DNA of 64,000 nt from an uncultured Barnesiella sp. Lineage in GTDB: Bacteria > Bacteroidota > Bacteroidia > Bacteroidales > Barnesiellaceae_A. The stretch is taken from contig CALUJY010000001.1 in NCBI GenBank assembly GCA_944321085.1, positions 154,671 to 218,670 of the forward strand. Reading direction: 5' to 3'. Made by a program: the position numbers and the translations under genes. Positions 38,301 through 47,248 of this stretch are shown here, one piece after another (position 1 is the stretch's first letter; every line of letters begins with the position of its first letter). The notes below the pieces were generated by a model, which was not told where the DNA came from, did no database searches, and saw nothing but the letters and a program-made list of their open reading frames with translations.

Positions 38301-38501
38301 CTTATGACAGCCGAGACATTCTCTGTTTATGCAGCAGGTCATACTCTGTATGTACGTTCCGATAAGGCATGTACGTTGGCCGTTTATGGTATCGACGGAC
38401 GCTGCGTAAAGCAACTTGTCGTCAAAGAGGGTAACAATACTTTCGATGACTTGCAACGCGGTTTGTACGTAGTGGCAGGCCATAAAGTAGTTATACGATA
38501 A
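35352..38501 (+). CDS. Large secreted SGNH hydrolase with BspA-type LRR and T9SS-like tail
   Basis: A 1049-residue multidomain protein. A signal peptide (ALLMLFGTSAYA) precedes an SGNH/GDSL-type hydrolase domain (about 27-245): block I VVLGSST with likely nucleophile S36, block II KGGYT, block III MPTND (N121) and block V D224-G-T-H227. A fibronectin- or jelly-roll-like part follows (about 255-430). BspA-type leucine-rich repeats then run from about 530 to 690 (LEEVRIPDSVTSFGNDLFSGC, LSVINIPTGLRTMGTGCFW). A further beta region ends in a tail, SDKACTLAVYGIDGRCVKQ to GLYVVAGHKVVIR, resembling type A T9SS sorting domains. Inferred role: a surface or secreted esterase with a binding module, paired with the GH172-like enzyme. 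Substrate unknown. Confidence 0.85.
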   Translation: MKNQMKRILFSSLLALLMLFGTSAYAGVKIVVLGSSTAAGSGVQDISNSWVNRYTKYLQTLDPTNQVINLAKGGYTTFAIMPAGTPSYDTGTNILSVDTERNIDKALSYNPGAIIINMPTNDVSNGVPVDTQMDNFKTIIDMAEAAGVKVWITTSQPHNFGEPYDGPYGDGKEPDPWKQTARDKFRELTERIMATYGERAIDFYTDLATEDGYGFIRPEYDSGDGTHLNDAAHAILFEKVKEKNIPSQIDDSFGGVLANPVYINFGPVSEVGIDNWNLVSAQNTGTTVSPLVDFMGNATSLSLFTVNGFTNAAQNGVSSTVMGMNDIISMSNFSSNSSNPPVIEFAGLSPSQVYDFSVYASRSASDTRVCIYTFEGENTVTVSLDAASNAENVAEAKQVVPNELGKVTLTITRDASNNSGFCYINAMMITSAAPAVVIPDGAINVETPGTLAQLLEQPVEEITELVLYGSLNGTDIKTIMSMTALEDIDMYNTSIVSGGEAYLNGLTTRDNIFPQEMFVNNTVIRRVILPAAITDLRYHTFMGASALEEVRIPDSVTSFGNDLFSGCSSLSVINIPTGLRTMGTGCFWNCAKITSLTFPEGLTVIPGGSFYGCSAMTELNLPESLTAIEGDWTFAGCSSLSSIVFGPYITTIPAGAFYNCWSLNTIYAKMPVLPVIDTKNGDTPFTGAFKPQYCTLYVPFAALDTYKEDAVWGGMANIVPLAEVSIDGTPLTPGREGLQTLATAQHIVMTGSTPDADLFADALASNTSITTIDLTGVTEYASLISTGNPNCLTYVNAEAEVEGDNVVKVASDGTATVASLVLSDGFDFYNDREFTATSASFTRYFEAGWTTLALPFAAGNDGAWIESFSEMDETGKTMTFDSRETIDADGVHLIRYEDAGEHTFVGAQAVVAASATQPLNDFYWATNYLNGETVSGYTLQTEGEYQYFRPATEPLSSFRGYAVIPNGADSYLIVHDSVPTSEELMTAETFSVYAAGHTLYVRSDKACTLAVYGIDGRCVKQLVVKEGNNTFDDLQRGLYVVAGHKVVIR

Positions 38502-38549
38502 CGCGGTATGTGAATTTTTGCGTAAAATAAGTTGTTTGTTTGTCTTTGT

Positions 38550-38590
38550 GTGTCGCGACTGCTCAAAAAAGTGGTCGCGACACTTTCTTG
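38550..38590 (+). terminator. Rho-independent terminator after the SGNH-LRR gene
   Basis: GTGTCGCGAC (38550-38559) and GTCGCGACAC (38574-38583) form a perfect 10-bp stem, extended by three further pairs (two wobble) around an A-rich loop. TTTCTT follows. Confidence 0.8.
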
Positions 38591-38772
38591 TAAGATAGTA
38601 TACATTCATCGAAATCTTACATATTGTAAAATAATCGTCATTGTGATTTATAATTCTGTGCCGATTATTTGCGTTGTAACTTAGTTGTGATATTATTTTT
38701 CATGATAATGCTAATAAGAGGAAAGTATTAGTATATGATAATAAAGTACTTTTTTATCGTTTGTAGCATACA

Positions 38773-38780
38773 TAATTTTG
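38773..38780 (+). promoter_or_regulatory. -7 promoter element for the GH5_2 gene
   Basis: TAATTTTG is a perfect TAnnTTTG match, 38 bp before the start codon at 38818. The -33 region at the right distance is T-rich (CTTTTTTA, 38749-38756) but lacks an exact TTTG. Confidence 0.5.
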
Positions 38781-38817
38781 TACGGTTAAAGAATTGCTAA
38801 TTCTAATAACTTGAAAA

Positions 38818-39795
38818 ATGAAAAAACTATTCCTTTTCTGTCTCATTTTGCATGTCGGTATGTTTACTTCTTTTGCTGCCGACCCTGTGAAGATGTGGGG
38901 TCAGTTGCAAGTAAAAGGCAATCAGTTATGCAGTGAACAAGGTGCCCCTGTGGTATTGCGTGGCGTAAGTTACGGGTGGCATAATCTGTGGCCTCGTTTC
39001 TACAACAAAAACACGGTCAAATGGCTTAAAAACGATTGGAAGTGTACGGTCTTGCGTGCTGCCATGGGTACGGTTATAGAAGACAATTACATCGAAAATC
39101 CCGATTTTGCGCTTCAATGTATCAACACCGTTGTCAAGGCGGCTATCAAGAACAATGTCTATGTCATCATAGACTGGCACACCTATTATCCTCAGAAAGA
39201 AGAGGCCAAGGCGTTCTTCTCTATGATGGCTCAGAAGTACGGCAAGTATCCTCATGTTATATACGAGATATATAACGAGCCGATGGAAGATACATGGGAG
39301 AGTGTGAAAGAGTATGCTACCGAGATTATTACCGAAATACGCAAGTACGACCCCGATAACATTATCCTTGTGGGAAGTCCTCATTGGGACCAAGACTTGC
39401 ATTTGGTTGCTGCCGATCCGTTGCAGGGTTTCGACAATATCATGTACACTTTTCATTTCTATGCTGCGACCCACGGGCAAGAGCTTCGCGACAGGGTGGA
39501 GGCGGCGTGGAATGCCGGCATTCCTATCTTCGTTTCGGAGTGTGCCGGAATGGAAGCATCGGGCGACGGCCCGTTGAATGTGCCCGAGTGGCAAAAATGG
39601 ATAGACCTGATGGAGCGGTTGCAAATCAGTTGGGTCAATTGGTCTATCTCGGACAAGAATGAGACTTGCTCGATGATTTTGCCTCGTGCCGACAAGAACG
39701 GAGGTTGGGACGAGTCGCTCATCAAACCCTACGGCCGATTGGTGCGCGAATATGTGCGCAAATACAATGCTTATGTCTATCCCGACAAGAAATAA
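38818..39795 (+). CDS. GH5 (subfamily 2-like) endo-beta-glucanase
   Basis: A 325-residue secreted TIM-barrel glycosidase. Signal peptide LFCLILHVGMFTSFAA; the catalytic domain follows directly with no binding module. Landmarks are VVLRGVSYGWHNLWP, VYVIIDWHTYYP, VIYEIYNEP with acid/base E154, and IFVSECAGMEASGDG with nucleophile E241. The xSExxxxxASG arrangement and SYGW start resemble GH5_2 cellulases, which cut beta-1,4-glucan and in some cases glucomannan. It is the first gene of PUL2 with its own promoter, 62 bp before SusC. No lipobox is present, so it may be periplasmic or secreted, unlike the two lipoprotein GH5 enzymes downstream. Confidence 0.9.
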   Translation: MKKLFLFCLILHVGMFTSFAADPVKMWGQLQVKGNQLCSEQGAPVVLRGVSYGWHNLWPRFYNKNTVKWLKNDWKCTVLRAAMGTVIEDNYIENPDFALQCINTVVKAAIKNNVYVIIDWHTYYPQKEEAKAFFSMMAQKYGKYPHVIYEIYNEPMEDTWESVKEYATEIITEIRKYDPDNIILVGSPHWDQDLHLVAADPLQGFDNIMYTFHFYAATHGQELRDRVEAAWNAGIPIFVSECAGMEASGDGPLNVPEWQKWIDLMERLQISWVNWSISDKNETCSMILPRADKNGGWDESLIKPYGRLVREYVRKYNAYVYPDKK

Positions 39796-39857
39796 CCTTT
39801 TAGGTATCTATAAACACACTTGATTGCGAAAAAACAGTTCAATCTAATTTAATAACA

Positions 39858-42800
39858 ATGGAGAATAATAATTTGTTAACTCCCCATGCTGAACATCCGG
39901 CGAAAAGGCATTTCCGTGTCGCTATGCTCTCGGTAGCGATGCTATGCTTTTTCTGTTCTGCTTGGGCGCAAGTGAGAGTCACCGGCGTGGTGCGTGACTC
40001 TAATGGTGAAGCCTTGCCCGGCGTCAATGTCATAGAGCAAGGGAACAAGAGTAATGGCGTCATGACCGACATGGATGGTAATTACACCATTTCGGTTACC
40101 GACAACAAGGCAAGCCTTACCTTCTCGTTTATCGGTTACGAACCGCAAACGATAACGGTGGGTAAGCGGACTAAAATCGACGTAGACCTTGCCGAGATGA
40201 GTACGGTGATGGATGAAGTCGTAGTAATCGGTTATGGTTCTATGCGTCGTAAAGACCTTTCGGGTGCTGTGGCATCATTGCAGAGCGATGACATCATGCA
40301 AGGGTCGCCCACCTCTCTGACTCAGGCATTGCAAGGCCGTTTGGCCGGTGTGCAGGTAAACCGTAACGACGGTGCCCCCGGTTCGGGTGCGAGTATCACC
40401 ATTCGTGGTGCCAACTCTTTCTCGACCAACTCCCAACCTCTCTATATCGTAGATGGAATACCTTTTGAAACAGGTAGCATGCCTACCAGCGATGTGAACG
40501 AGGGAAATACCACGGCTGCCGACCCCCTTTCGCTTATCAACCCCAATGATATCGAGTCGATTGATATTTTGAAGGATGCTTCGGCTACGGCTATCTACGG
40601 TTCTCGTGGTGCCAATGGTGTCGTTATCATCACAACTAAGAAAGGTAAAGCCGGAAAGGCAAGAGTAGAGTTATCGGCCAACTTCGGTATCTCGCAAGTT
40701 TCCAAGAAGATAGAGATGCTCGATGCTTATACCTATGCTCAGTTTATGAACGAAGGTACGATCAATGGCGGTCTTTATGATGGTCTCCTTTGGACGGAAT
40801 TGCCATACGATGGTGAGTGGAACTACCAATACGATGCAAGCGGAAACCTTATTCCCGAGTCGGGCGACTATGCTCCTTCTCCCGAAGACTTCCTCAACCC
40901 CGGCTGGCGTATCGACGAATATGGCAACCGTGAGTGGATAGAGGGAACAGATTGGATGGACCAAGTGATGCAGACCGGTATGACGCAAGAGTATAACCTG
41001 AGTGTATCGGGTGGTACCGACCGTCTCAACTATGCTTTCTCGGGTAACTACTCGAAACAAGATGGTATCATCAAGAACTCGGGTTACGAACGCTTTACGT
41101 TCCGTACCAATATCAATAGCAACATCACTTCGTGGTTGAGTGCCGGCTTGAATATCAACTTTACCAAATCGACTACCGATTTTGCCAAGGCCAACGACTA
41201 CGACTATTCTATCATCCGTTCGGCCATGGTATATCTGCCTACGGTATATTACGGAGACAATTCGGAGGACGACGAGTATTCGTGGCTCTCTGCCAACCCG
41301 CGTACTTATGTGAACACGGCAAAAGACCAATTATCGTCGCTCAACGTATTTACGTCGTCTTATTTGGAATTTAAGATTACCGACTGGTTGACTTTCCGTC
41401 AAAACCTCGGTATCAGTTACACGAACCAAGACCGTTCGAGCTACTACAACCGTGAGACGGGCGAAGGTCGCAGCGCTAACGGTCGTGCCGGTCGCAGCGA
41501 CAGTTTCTGGCAGAATATTACTACCGAGTCGTTGCTCACCTTCAATAAGGTATTCAACGATATACATCATGTTAATGCCGTTGTCGGTTTCACATACGAG
41601 CAATCGGACTGGGGCGGCAAGTCTATCACGGCACAGAACTTCCCCACAGACCTTACGCAAGACTACGACATGAGCCAAGCTCTGACGGTAGACCGTCCGA
41701 CGAGCAGCCGCGGTCGTGCCAACCTGATTTCTCTCTTGGCGCGTGCCAACTATACGTTGAAAGACCGTTACATCTTTACGGCTTCTTATCGTCGTGATGG
41801 TTCGAGCCGTTTCGCTCCGGGTAACAAGTTTGCCAACTTCGCTTCGGGTGCATTTGCATGGTCGCTCGGCGAAGAGGAATTTATCAAGAAACTCGATGTG
41901 TTCAGCAACCTCAAACTCCGTTTGAGCTACGGTCAGACGGGTAACCAAGCCATATCGAGCTATCAGACGATGGAGTCGCTCGGTACTGCCAACTATCCTC
42001 TCAACGGTACGCTCACGAGCGGTTTCAGCGGACAGGTTTATAAAGGCCCGCTCAACAAAGGTTTGAAGTGGGAGACTACCGACCAATTCAACGTGGGTCT
42101 CGACTTCGGTTTCTTGCGCAACCGCCTCAACTTCTCGGCCAACTACTATTGGAAGAAGACCAAAGATTTGTTGCAAAACGTTTCTATACCTACCTCGACG
42201 GGTTACTCGACGATGTGGACTAACTTCGGTAACGTAACTAACCAAGGTTTCGAGTTCCAAGCCAACGTGGTGGCCATAGAGACCAAAGATTGGGGCTTGA
42301 CTATCGACGGTAACATCTCGTTCAACCAGAACCGTATCGGTGGCCTCGAAGCCGACCAATATGCAAGTCAGCTGTGGTATGGCGCCAATGAGGTATTCTT
42401 GCAACGCAACGGATTGCCTATCGGTACTATCTTCGGTTACGTAGAGGATGGCTTCTATGATAATATCGCCGAGGTGCGCGCCGACCCCATCTATGCTTAT
42501 GTATCGGACGACGAGGCTCAACGCATGATTGGTGAAATCAAGTATGTCGATGTCAACGGCGATGGTGCCATCACGACCGACGACCGCGTTGTGATTGGCG
42601 ATACCAACCCCGACTTTATCTATGGTATCAACCTCAACGGCCGCTGGAAAAATCTTACTTTGGGCTTGTTCTTCCAAGGCAGCCAAGGTAATGACATATT
42701 CAATGGTAACCTCACGATGATAGGTATGAGCTCTATCGGTAACGTGACGCGGGATGCTTATGACACACGCTGGACGCCCGATAATACCGAGAATGCGAAG

Positions 42801-43100
42801 TGGCCGCGTATCACCACTGCCATGACCCGCGATATGAAGCTCTCAGACCGTTATGTAGAGGATGGCTCGTACTTCCGTTTGAAAACTATCAACTTGGCAT
42901 ACAACTTCGGTTCGGTATGCAAAGGTATCACCGACATACAGCTTTATGCTACGGTTACAAACGTATTTACTATTACTAACTACAGCTGGTTCGATCCCGA
43001 TGTCAGCTCTTTCGGTACAGATGCTTCTCGCCGTGGTGTAGATATCTTCGCATACCCCAACTGTCGTACTTATTCTATCGGCTTTAAATTAACACTGTAA
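39858..43100 (+). CDS. SusC/RagA-family TonB-dependent transporter (PUL2)
   Basis: A 1080-residue outer-membrane oligosaccharide importer. The signal peptide has a long polar n-region (residues 1-20) before VAMLSVAMLCFFCSAWAQ. Residues about 40-115 form the carboxypeptidase-regulatory-like domain (VTGVVRDSNGEALPGV, DMDGNYTIS). The signature DEVVVIGYGSMRRKDLSGAV is at about 119-138, and the plug follows (ALQGRLAGVQV, ITIRGANSF, PLYIVDGIPFE, DASATAIYGSRGANGVV). The barrel ends SIGFKLTL. No STN domain is present. It lies 13 bp before the SusD-like gene. Confidence 0.96.
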   Translation: MENNNLLTPHAEHPAKRHFRVAMLSVAMLCFFCSAWAQVRVTGVVRDSNGEALPGVNVIEQGNKSNGVMTDMDGNYTISVTDNKASLTFSFIGYEPQTITVGKRTKIDVDLAEMSTVMDEVVVIGYGSMRRKDLSGAVASLQSDDIMQGSPTSLTQALQGRLAGVQVNRNDGAPGSGASITIRGANSFSTNSQPLYIVDGIPFETGSMPTSDVNEGNTTAADPLSLINPNDIESIDILKDASATAIYGSRGANGVVIITTKKGKAGKARVELSANFGISQVSKKIEMLDAYTYAQFMNEGTINGGLYDGLLWTELPYDGEWNYQYDASGNLIPESGDYAPSPEDFLNPGWRIDEYGNREWIEGTDWMDQVMQTGMTQEYNLSVSGGTDRLNYAFSGNYSKQDGIIKNSGYERFTFRTNINSNITSWLSAGLNINFTKSTTDFAKANDYDYSIIRSAMVYLPTVYYGDNSEDDEYSWLSANPRTYVNTAKDQLSSLNVFTSSYLEFKITDWLTFRQNLGISYTNQDRSSYYNRETGEGRSANGRAGRSDSFWQNITTESLLTFNKVFNDIHHVNAVVGFTYEQSDWGGKSITAQNFPTDLTQDYDMSQALTVDRPTSSRGRANLISLLARANYTLKDRYIFTASYRRDGSSRFAPGNKFANFASGAFAWSLGEEEFIKKLDVFSNLKLRLSYGQTGNQAISSYQTMESLGTANYPLNGTLTSGFSGQVYKGPLNKGLKWETTDQFNVGLDFGFLRNRLNFSANYYWKKTKDLLQNVSIPTSTGYSTMWTNFGNVTNQGFEFQANVVAIETKDWGLTIDGNISFNQNRIGGLEADQYASQLWYGANEVFLQRNGLPIGTIFGYVEDGFYDNIAEVRADPIYAYVSDDEAQRMIGEIKYVDVNGDGAITTDDRVVIGDTNPDFIYGINLNGRWKNLTLGLFFQGSQGNDIFNGNLTMIGMSSIGNVTRDAYDTRWTPDNTENAKWPRITTAMTRDMKLSDRYVEDGSYFRLKTINLAYNFGSVCKGITDIQLYATVTNVFTITNYSWFDPDVSSFGTDASRRGVDIFAYPNCRTYSIGFKLTL

Positions 43101-43113
43101 TACTACTATTGCA

Positions 43114-44880
43114 ATGAAAAAATCTAAATATATATGTGCGGCGTTGGCATTGAGCCTCTGCTTGCCTTTCTCTTCGATGTTCACTGCGTGTGACGATATG
43201 CTCGAAGAACAACCTTTCGACTTTATCTCGCCCGACCAAATAGAAGACTCGGACAACGGAGCAGACATGTGGACGATGGGCGTGTATAATGTGCTCCATA
43301 CCGGTATGTTTGTCTATGGCAACTTCCCCCGTCCTCTCGACTACGACTGCGACTACATAGGTGGTGCCGTATGGCAATTCTCGGAGTTCGGTAGCGGTAA
43401 CTTCCAAGGCGGAAGCAACCAATCGGACGCTTTGTGGACGGGTATGTACTCGCTTATCAACAAAGCTAACCAAGCCATTGCCCAAATCAGCGACATGCAG
43501 AATGTAACCGAGGCTCACCGTAATAATTGCCTCGGCGAGTGCTATTTCCTGAAAGCATGGGCCTACTTCATGCTTACCCGTGCCTACGGTGACATTCCGG
43601 TTTATTCGGTAAGTGTCGATGAGTCGGGCAAGTATACAAGCAACCCCCGTGTGGCCATCAAGGAGGTTTATGAGCAACACATCATTCCTCTGCTTGACCA
43701 GGCCAAGAATATGATTTACAAGAATACCGACGGTAACTACAAGCTCGGTCGCGTAAGCGCAGCTTCGGCAGCCGGTCTCCTTGCCAAGGTATATGCCACT
43801 ATGGGTTCGGCTTCGATGCCCGCCGGCGAGAAAATCACTGTTAAGACAGGTGTTCCTTATGTTATCCAACCCATCGATGGTGTACAGACCAAGGTTTATA
43901 CCGACCCCGTTCCCACCGAAATGACAAAAGATCAGGTGGCTGGTTACGAAGGTTTCGATTCGCAGGCTTGCTACCAACGTGCCTACAACCTTGCCGACTC
44001 GGTAATGAAAGGTATGTATGGTTCGCACGAATTGGTGCCTTACTCTACGTTGTGGTCGCCGCAAGGCAAGACGAGCAGCGAGTTCCTTTTCAGCTTGCAG
44101 ACTATCTCGGGCGATAATACCTTCGGTACGTTGTTCAGCTATCACTATTGCGGTAAGCTCAACGACCAAGGTCACATAGACAACTCGTTGACGGTGGGTA
44201 TGCGCAAACACTGGTATTTGCTCTTTGAAGAGAAAGACTATCGTGTAGACCAAGGCGTGATGCACTGCTGGATACGCGAAGGTTCCGACTCGTCGTGGGG
44301 TGGTGGTTCGTACTATCCTGACTTCGGTAAATGGCAACGTATGGTTGAAAACCGTGAACCTCCTTTCGATAATCCCGAGGTAACGGCCGGATGGCGTTGT
44401 GATCAGAATGGTTCGGAGCAGTTCTTCGCCTTTACTACCAAGTATTCGCAACAGATTTCAGACCAGACCATCGACCGTACCGATGCCAACTATCCTTTCT
44501 TGCGCTATGCCGACATCGTACTTATCTTTGCCGAAGCCGCCAATGAGCTTTATGGACCTACGGCACAATCGGTAGATGCTCTCAATTCTGTAAGAAACCG
44601 CAGCAACGCTACGCCGAAAGAGATGGCAGAGTTTACCGACAAAGCCTCTTTGCGTTCGGCTATCATAGAAGAGCGCGCTATGGAGCTTGCTCTCGAAGGT
44701 GACCGTCGCTGGGACCTCATTCGTTGGGGTATCTATTTGCAAGCCATGAACGCATTGGGCGGCATGGATGAGGCAAACAATGTGAAGTCGCGTTCAGAGC
44801 GTCACCTCTTGTTCCCCATTCCTACTATGGAAGTCCTTACCAACGAAGCTATAACGACTAACAACCCCGGATGGAATTAA
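43114..44880 (+). CDS. SusD/RagB-family glycan-binding lipoprotein (PUL2)
   Basis: A 588-residue SusD-like protein, longer than the PUL1 one. The lipobox is FTAC with Cys26, followed by DDMLEEQPFD. Helical SusD landmarks include GECYFLKAWAYFMLTRAYGDIPVY, AAGLLAKVYATM, YPFLRYADIVLIFAEAANELYG and EERAMELALEGDRRWDLIRWG. It forms the lid of the SusC at 39858 and should bind the PUL2 glycan. The 30 bp gap to the next gene fits a single operon. Confidence 0.95.
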   Translation: MKKSKYICAALALSLCLPFSSMFTACDDMLEEQPFDFISPDQIEDSDNGADMWTMGVYNVLHTGMFVYGNFPRPLDYDCDYIGGAVWQFSEFGSGNFQGGSNQSDALWTGMYSLINKANQAIAQISDMQNVTEAHRNNCLGECYFLKAWAYFMLTRAYGDIPVYSVSVDESGKYTSNPRVAIKEVYEQHIIPLLDQAKNMIYKNTDGNYKLGRVSAASAAGLLAKVYATMGSASMPAGEKITVKTGVPYVIQPIDGVQTKVYTDPVPTEMTKDQVAGYEGFDSQACYQRAYNLADSVMKGMYGSHELVPYSTLWSPQGKTSSEFLFSLQTISGDNTFGTLFSYHYCGKLNDQGHIDNSLTVGMRKHWYLLFEEKDYRVDQGVMHCWIREGSDSSWGGGSYYPDFGKWQRMVENREPPFDNPEVTAGWRCDQNGSEQFFAFTTKYSQQISDQTIDRTDANYPFLRYADIVLIFAEAANELYGPTAQSVDALNSVRNRSNATPKEMAEFTDKASLRSAIIEERAMELALEGDRRWDLIRWGIYLQAMNALGGMDEANNVKSRSERHLLFPIPTMEVLTNEAITTNNPGWN

Positions 44881-44910
44881 TCATTCGCAAAACAATAAAG
44901 GAAACATACA

Positions 44911-46110
44911 ATGAAAACTTTATCATATATCATACCTTTTGCCTGCCTCACTCTCATGACGGTGGCTTGTAATGATATTGTCGAGGTCGACGATATACTC
45001 TCGCGAGAGAACCGTCCTTCTACGGGGGCTCCCGTGGTTGACCGCGTTGTCCTTGCCACCGACACGACAATGCCTATCACCGTTGCGGCATTCGAGCAGG
45101 TAGTACGCTTCCAAGGTTCGAACCTTGGCGATGTAACCTCTTTGAAATTCAATGATGTAGAGGTTGACCCCAAAGAGATATATTCGAGTTACGAGTGCCT
45201 TTTGGCACCCGTACCTCGTCAGCTCCCCGGTGAGGTGACCAATATGGTCTATATCGTTACCGAGCATGGCTCTACCGAGACCCCTCTGGAAATAACCATT
45301 CCTCCTCTGACGATAGAGGGTATGTATAACGAATTTGCCCAACCCGGCGATACGACCGTTATATCGGGCGATAACTTTGATCTCTACGGTATTACTGCCG
45401 AGGCTGCCGATGTACGTTTCGGACAGATTCCTGTAAACATCCTCGAAGCTACCCGTACCGAACTTACGTTGCAAATACCGCAAAATGTTACATCCGGTAC
45501 GCAAATCTCTATCTTGGGTGGTGAAATGGACGAACCGTATGTGATGACATATGCCGATCCCGGTGTTTCGCAACTCTTCGACTTTAACGATTGGCCCGGC
45601 TACGGTGCATTTACTCATGCCAGCCAATTCCCCGATGCTCCTGCTAACTTCTTGTGGGATGAGTCTATCATCAACGAAGAAGAGGGCGACCCGCTGCCTT
45701 TGGCCGACGGCATGAAGTATATCCGATTCCAAGGTACCGTAGGCGCGTGGGGCTGGATGGTAATGTGGGCAGGTTATATAGATGTACCTGCCGAGGTGGC
45801 TGCCAACCCAGCCGACTACGACATGCGATTCGAGATGAACAATACGACGGCTTATCCTATTGCTTCGGCTGCGCGCATTATGTTTGGTAACTTCGGATGG
45901 TATCCTGCAGGCGACGGTATTCCCGTGAATACCCGTGGAGCGTGGATGACGGTGCGCATACCTTGTAACACTATCGACCGCGAGGGTAACCAACTTATCC
46001 CCAATGGTGTAGATCCGACAACTCGCTTTGCCTTTACCATCGTATTCTCGCCCGAGTCAGAGCAGACTTTCGATGTAGCGTTCTGTAATTTCCGTTTCGT
46101 TAAAAGATAA
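44911..46110 (+). CDS. Surface glycan-binding protein (IPT/TIG domains)
   Basis: A 399-residue lipoprotein (lipobox MTVAC, Cys20). Residues about 40-125 and 125-215 look like two IPT/TIG immunoglobulin-type domains (VVRFQGSNLGDVTSLKFND; GDTTVISGDNFDLYG). The C-terminal 180 residues resemble the glycan-binding domain of SGBP-B proteins (MKYIRFQGTVGAWGWMVMWAGYIDV, RGAWMTVRIPC, AFTIVFSPE), rich in exposed Trp. Position directly after SusCD is the standard slot for such proteins. It is inferred to hold the polysaccharide at the surface for the lipoprotein GH5 enzymes. The specific glycan is not readable. Confidence 0.9.
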   Translation: MKTLSYIIPFACLTLMTVACNDIVEVDDILSRENRPSTGAPVVDRVVLATDTTMPITVAAFEQVVRFQGSNLGDVTSLKFNDVEVDPKEIYSSYECLLAPVPRQLPGEVTNMVYIVTEHGSTETPLEITIPPLTIEGMYNEFAQPGDTTVISGDNFDLYGITAEAADVRFGQIPVNILEATRTELTLQIPQNVTSGTQISILGGEMDEPYVMTYADPGVSQLFDFNDWPGYGAFTHASQFPDAPANFLWDESIINEEEGDPLPLADGMKYIRFQGTVGAWGWMVMWAGYIDVPAEVAANPADYDMRFEMNNTTAYPIASAARIMFGNFGWYPAGDGIPVNTRGAWMTVRIPCNTIDREGNQLIPNGVDPTTRFAFTIVFSPESEQTFDVAFCNFRFVKR

Positions 46111-46119
46111 TTTGTCATA

Positions 46120-47226
46120 ATGAATAGAATCATGTTTAAGAAATTATTGCCTTTTGCCGTAGCGTTGGCAGGTCTCGTGTTCGTTTCTTGTAACAAAGAT
46201 GAAGCCGGTGGCGGCGGTAACGGTTCGAACTCAAACAGCAAAATAGAGAATCCCTATTTTGGCGTGAACATGTCGGGTGCCGAGTTTGGCGGCATATATC
46301 CCGGTGTCGATGGTACTCATTACGGTTATCCCGGCAAAGCCGATTTGCAATACTTCAAGAACAAAGGGTTTAATTTGGTGCGTTTCCCCTTCCGGTGGGA
46401 ACGCATCCAACCCGAGTTGGGTGGTGAGCTCAATCAGGTAGAGCTGGCCAAGATGAAGAAGTTTATGGATGAAGCTCAAGAAGTGGGCATGTGGGTATTG
46501 CTTGATATGCACAACTTCGGTCGCTATTGCATCTATTGTGACGGTGTTGACTCTGAGAATAACCAGTATGCCATCATCGGTACGGCACAATGTACGGTCG
46601 ATGAGTTCTGCGATGCATGGCGTCGTCTCGTTCCCGAGTTTATGAATTATCCCAACTTGTGGGGATACGACATCATGAACGAGCCCAACGATATGTTGGA
46701 ATCTACACCGTGGTTTAATATTGCACAAGCTTGTATCAACACTATCCGTGAGATAGATATGGAGACACCTATCATCGTCAGTGGTGATGAGTTCTCCTCA
46801 GCAAAGAACTGGGTGACCGAGAGCGGCAACCTTAAAAACCTTGTCGACCCGGCAAACGACCTTATATTCCAGGCTCACGTCTATTTCGACAAAGATGCCT
46901 CGGGTAACTATGCTTTCTCTTACGAAGAGGAGAATGCCAATGCCAATACCGGTGTAGGCCGTCTGTCGCCCTTCGTGGAGTGGTTGAAACAAAACAACCT
47001 GCGCGGTTTCGTGGGCGAATATGGTGTGCCCGACGATGATGGCCGCTGGCTTGATGTACTCGACAACGCGCTCCGTTATCTCTCGGAGAATGGCGTGCCC
47101 GGTACATATTGGTCGGCCGGACCTCGCTGGGGCGATTATCCTTTAGCCGTGCAGCCTACCAATAACTACACCGAAGACCGTCCCCAAATGTCTGTTTTGG
47201 AGAAGTATCTGGTAGCTAAACAGTAA
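46120..47226 (+). CDS. GH5 lipoprotein endo-glycanase 1
   Basis: A 368-residue lipoprotein (FVSC, Cys24) with a Gly/Ser/Asn-rich linker (about 30-40) and a GH5 TIM barrel: YFGVNMSGAEFGG, NLVRFPFRWERIQPE, VLLDMHNFGRY, WGYDIMNEPND with acid/base E188, and GFVGEYGVPDDD with nucleophile E300. The pattern resembles GH5_5-like endoglucanases; specificity for glucan, mannan or glucomannan cannot be fixed. It is a clear paralogue of the gene at 49900. A start four codons later (46132) is also plausible. A strong terminator-like hairpin follows, which may reduce expression of downstream genes. Confidence 0.88.
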   Translation: MNRIMFKKLLPFAVALAGLVFVSCNKDEAGGGGNGSNSNSKIENPYFGVNMSGAEFGGIYPGVDGTHYGYPGKADLQYFKNKGFNLVRFPFRWERIQPELGGELNQVELAKMKKFMDEAQEVGMWVLLDMHNFGRYCIYCDGVDSENNQYAIIGTAQCTVDEFCDAWRRLVPEFMNYPNLWGYDIMNEPNDMLESTPWFNIAQACINTIREIDMETPIIVSGDEFSSAKNWVTESGNLKNLVDPANDLIFQAHVYFDKDASGNYAFSYEEENANANTGVGRLSPFVEWLKQNNLRGFVGEYGVPDDDGRWLDVLDNALRYLSENGVPGTYWSAGPRWGDYPLAVQPTNNYTEDRPQMSVLEKYLVAKQ

Positions 47227-47248
47227 AACTCGCTTTTTTATCTTTATC

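Larger units (their letters stand above)
38502..38817. other. Intergenic region before PUL2
   Basis: A 316 bp AT-rich gap holding the terminator at 38550-38590 and the promoter element at 38773-38780. Between them is very AT-rich DNA with short palindromic bits (CTAATA...TATTAG near 38711-38731) but no convincing gene. Confidence 0.5.

Noticed and set aside
41331-42686. 451-residue minus-strand frame opposite the PUL2 SusC gene
   Set aside because: Antisense shadow produced by codon bias of a long barrel-coding gene; similar long shadows lie opposite ftsI and the SASA esterase.
45110-45130. tRNA-like AGGTTCGAACCTTGG sequence
   Set aside because: It lies in frame inside the surface glycan-binding protein gene and no cloverleaf can be drawn around it.
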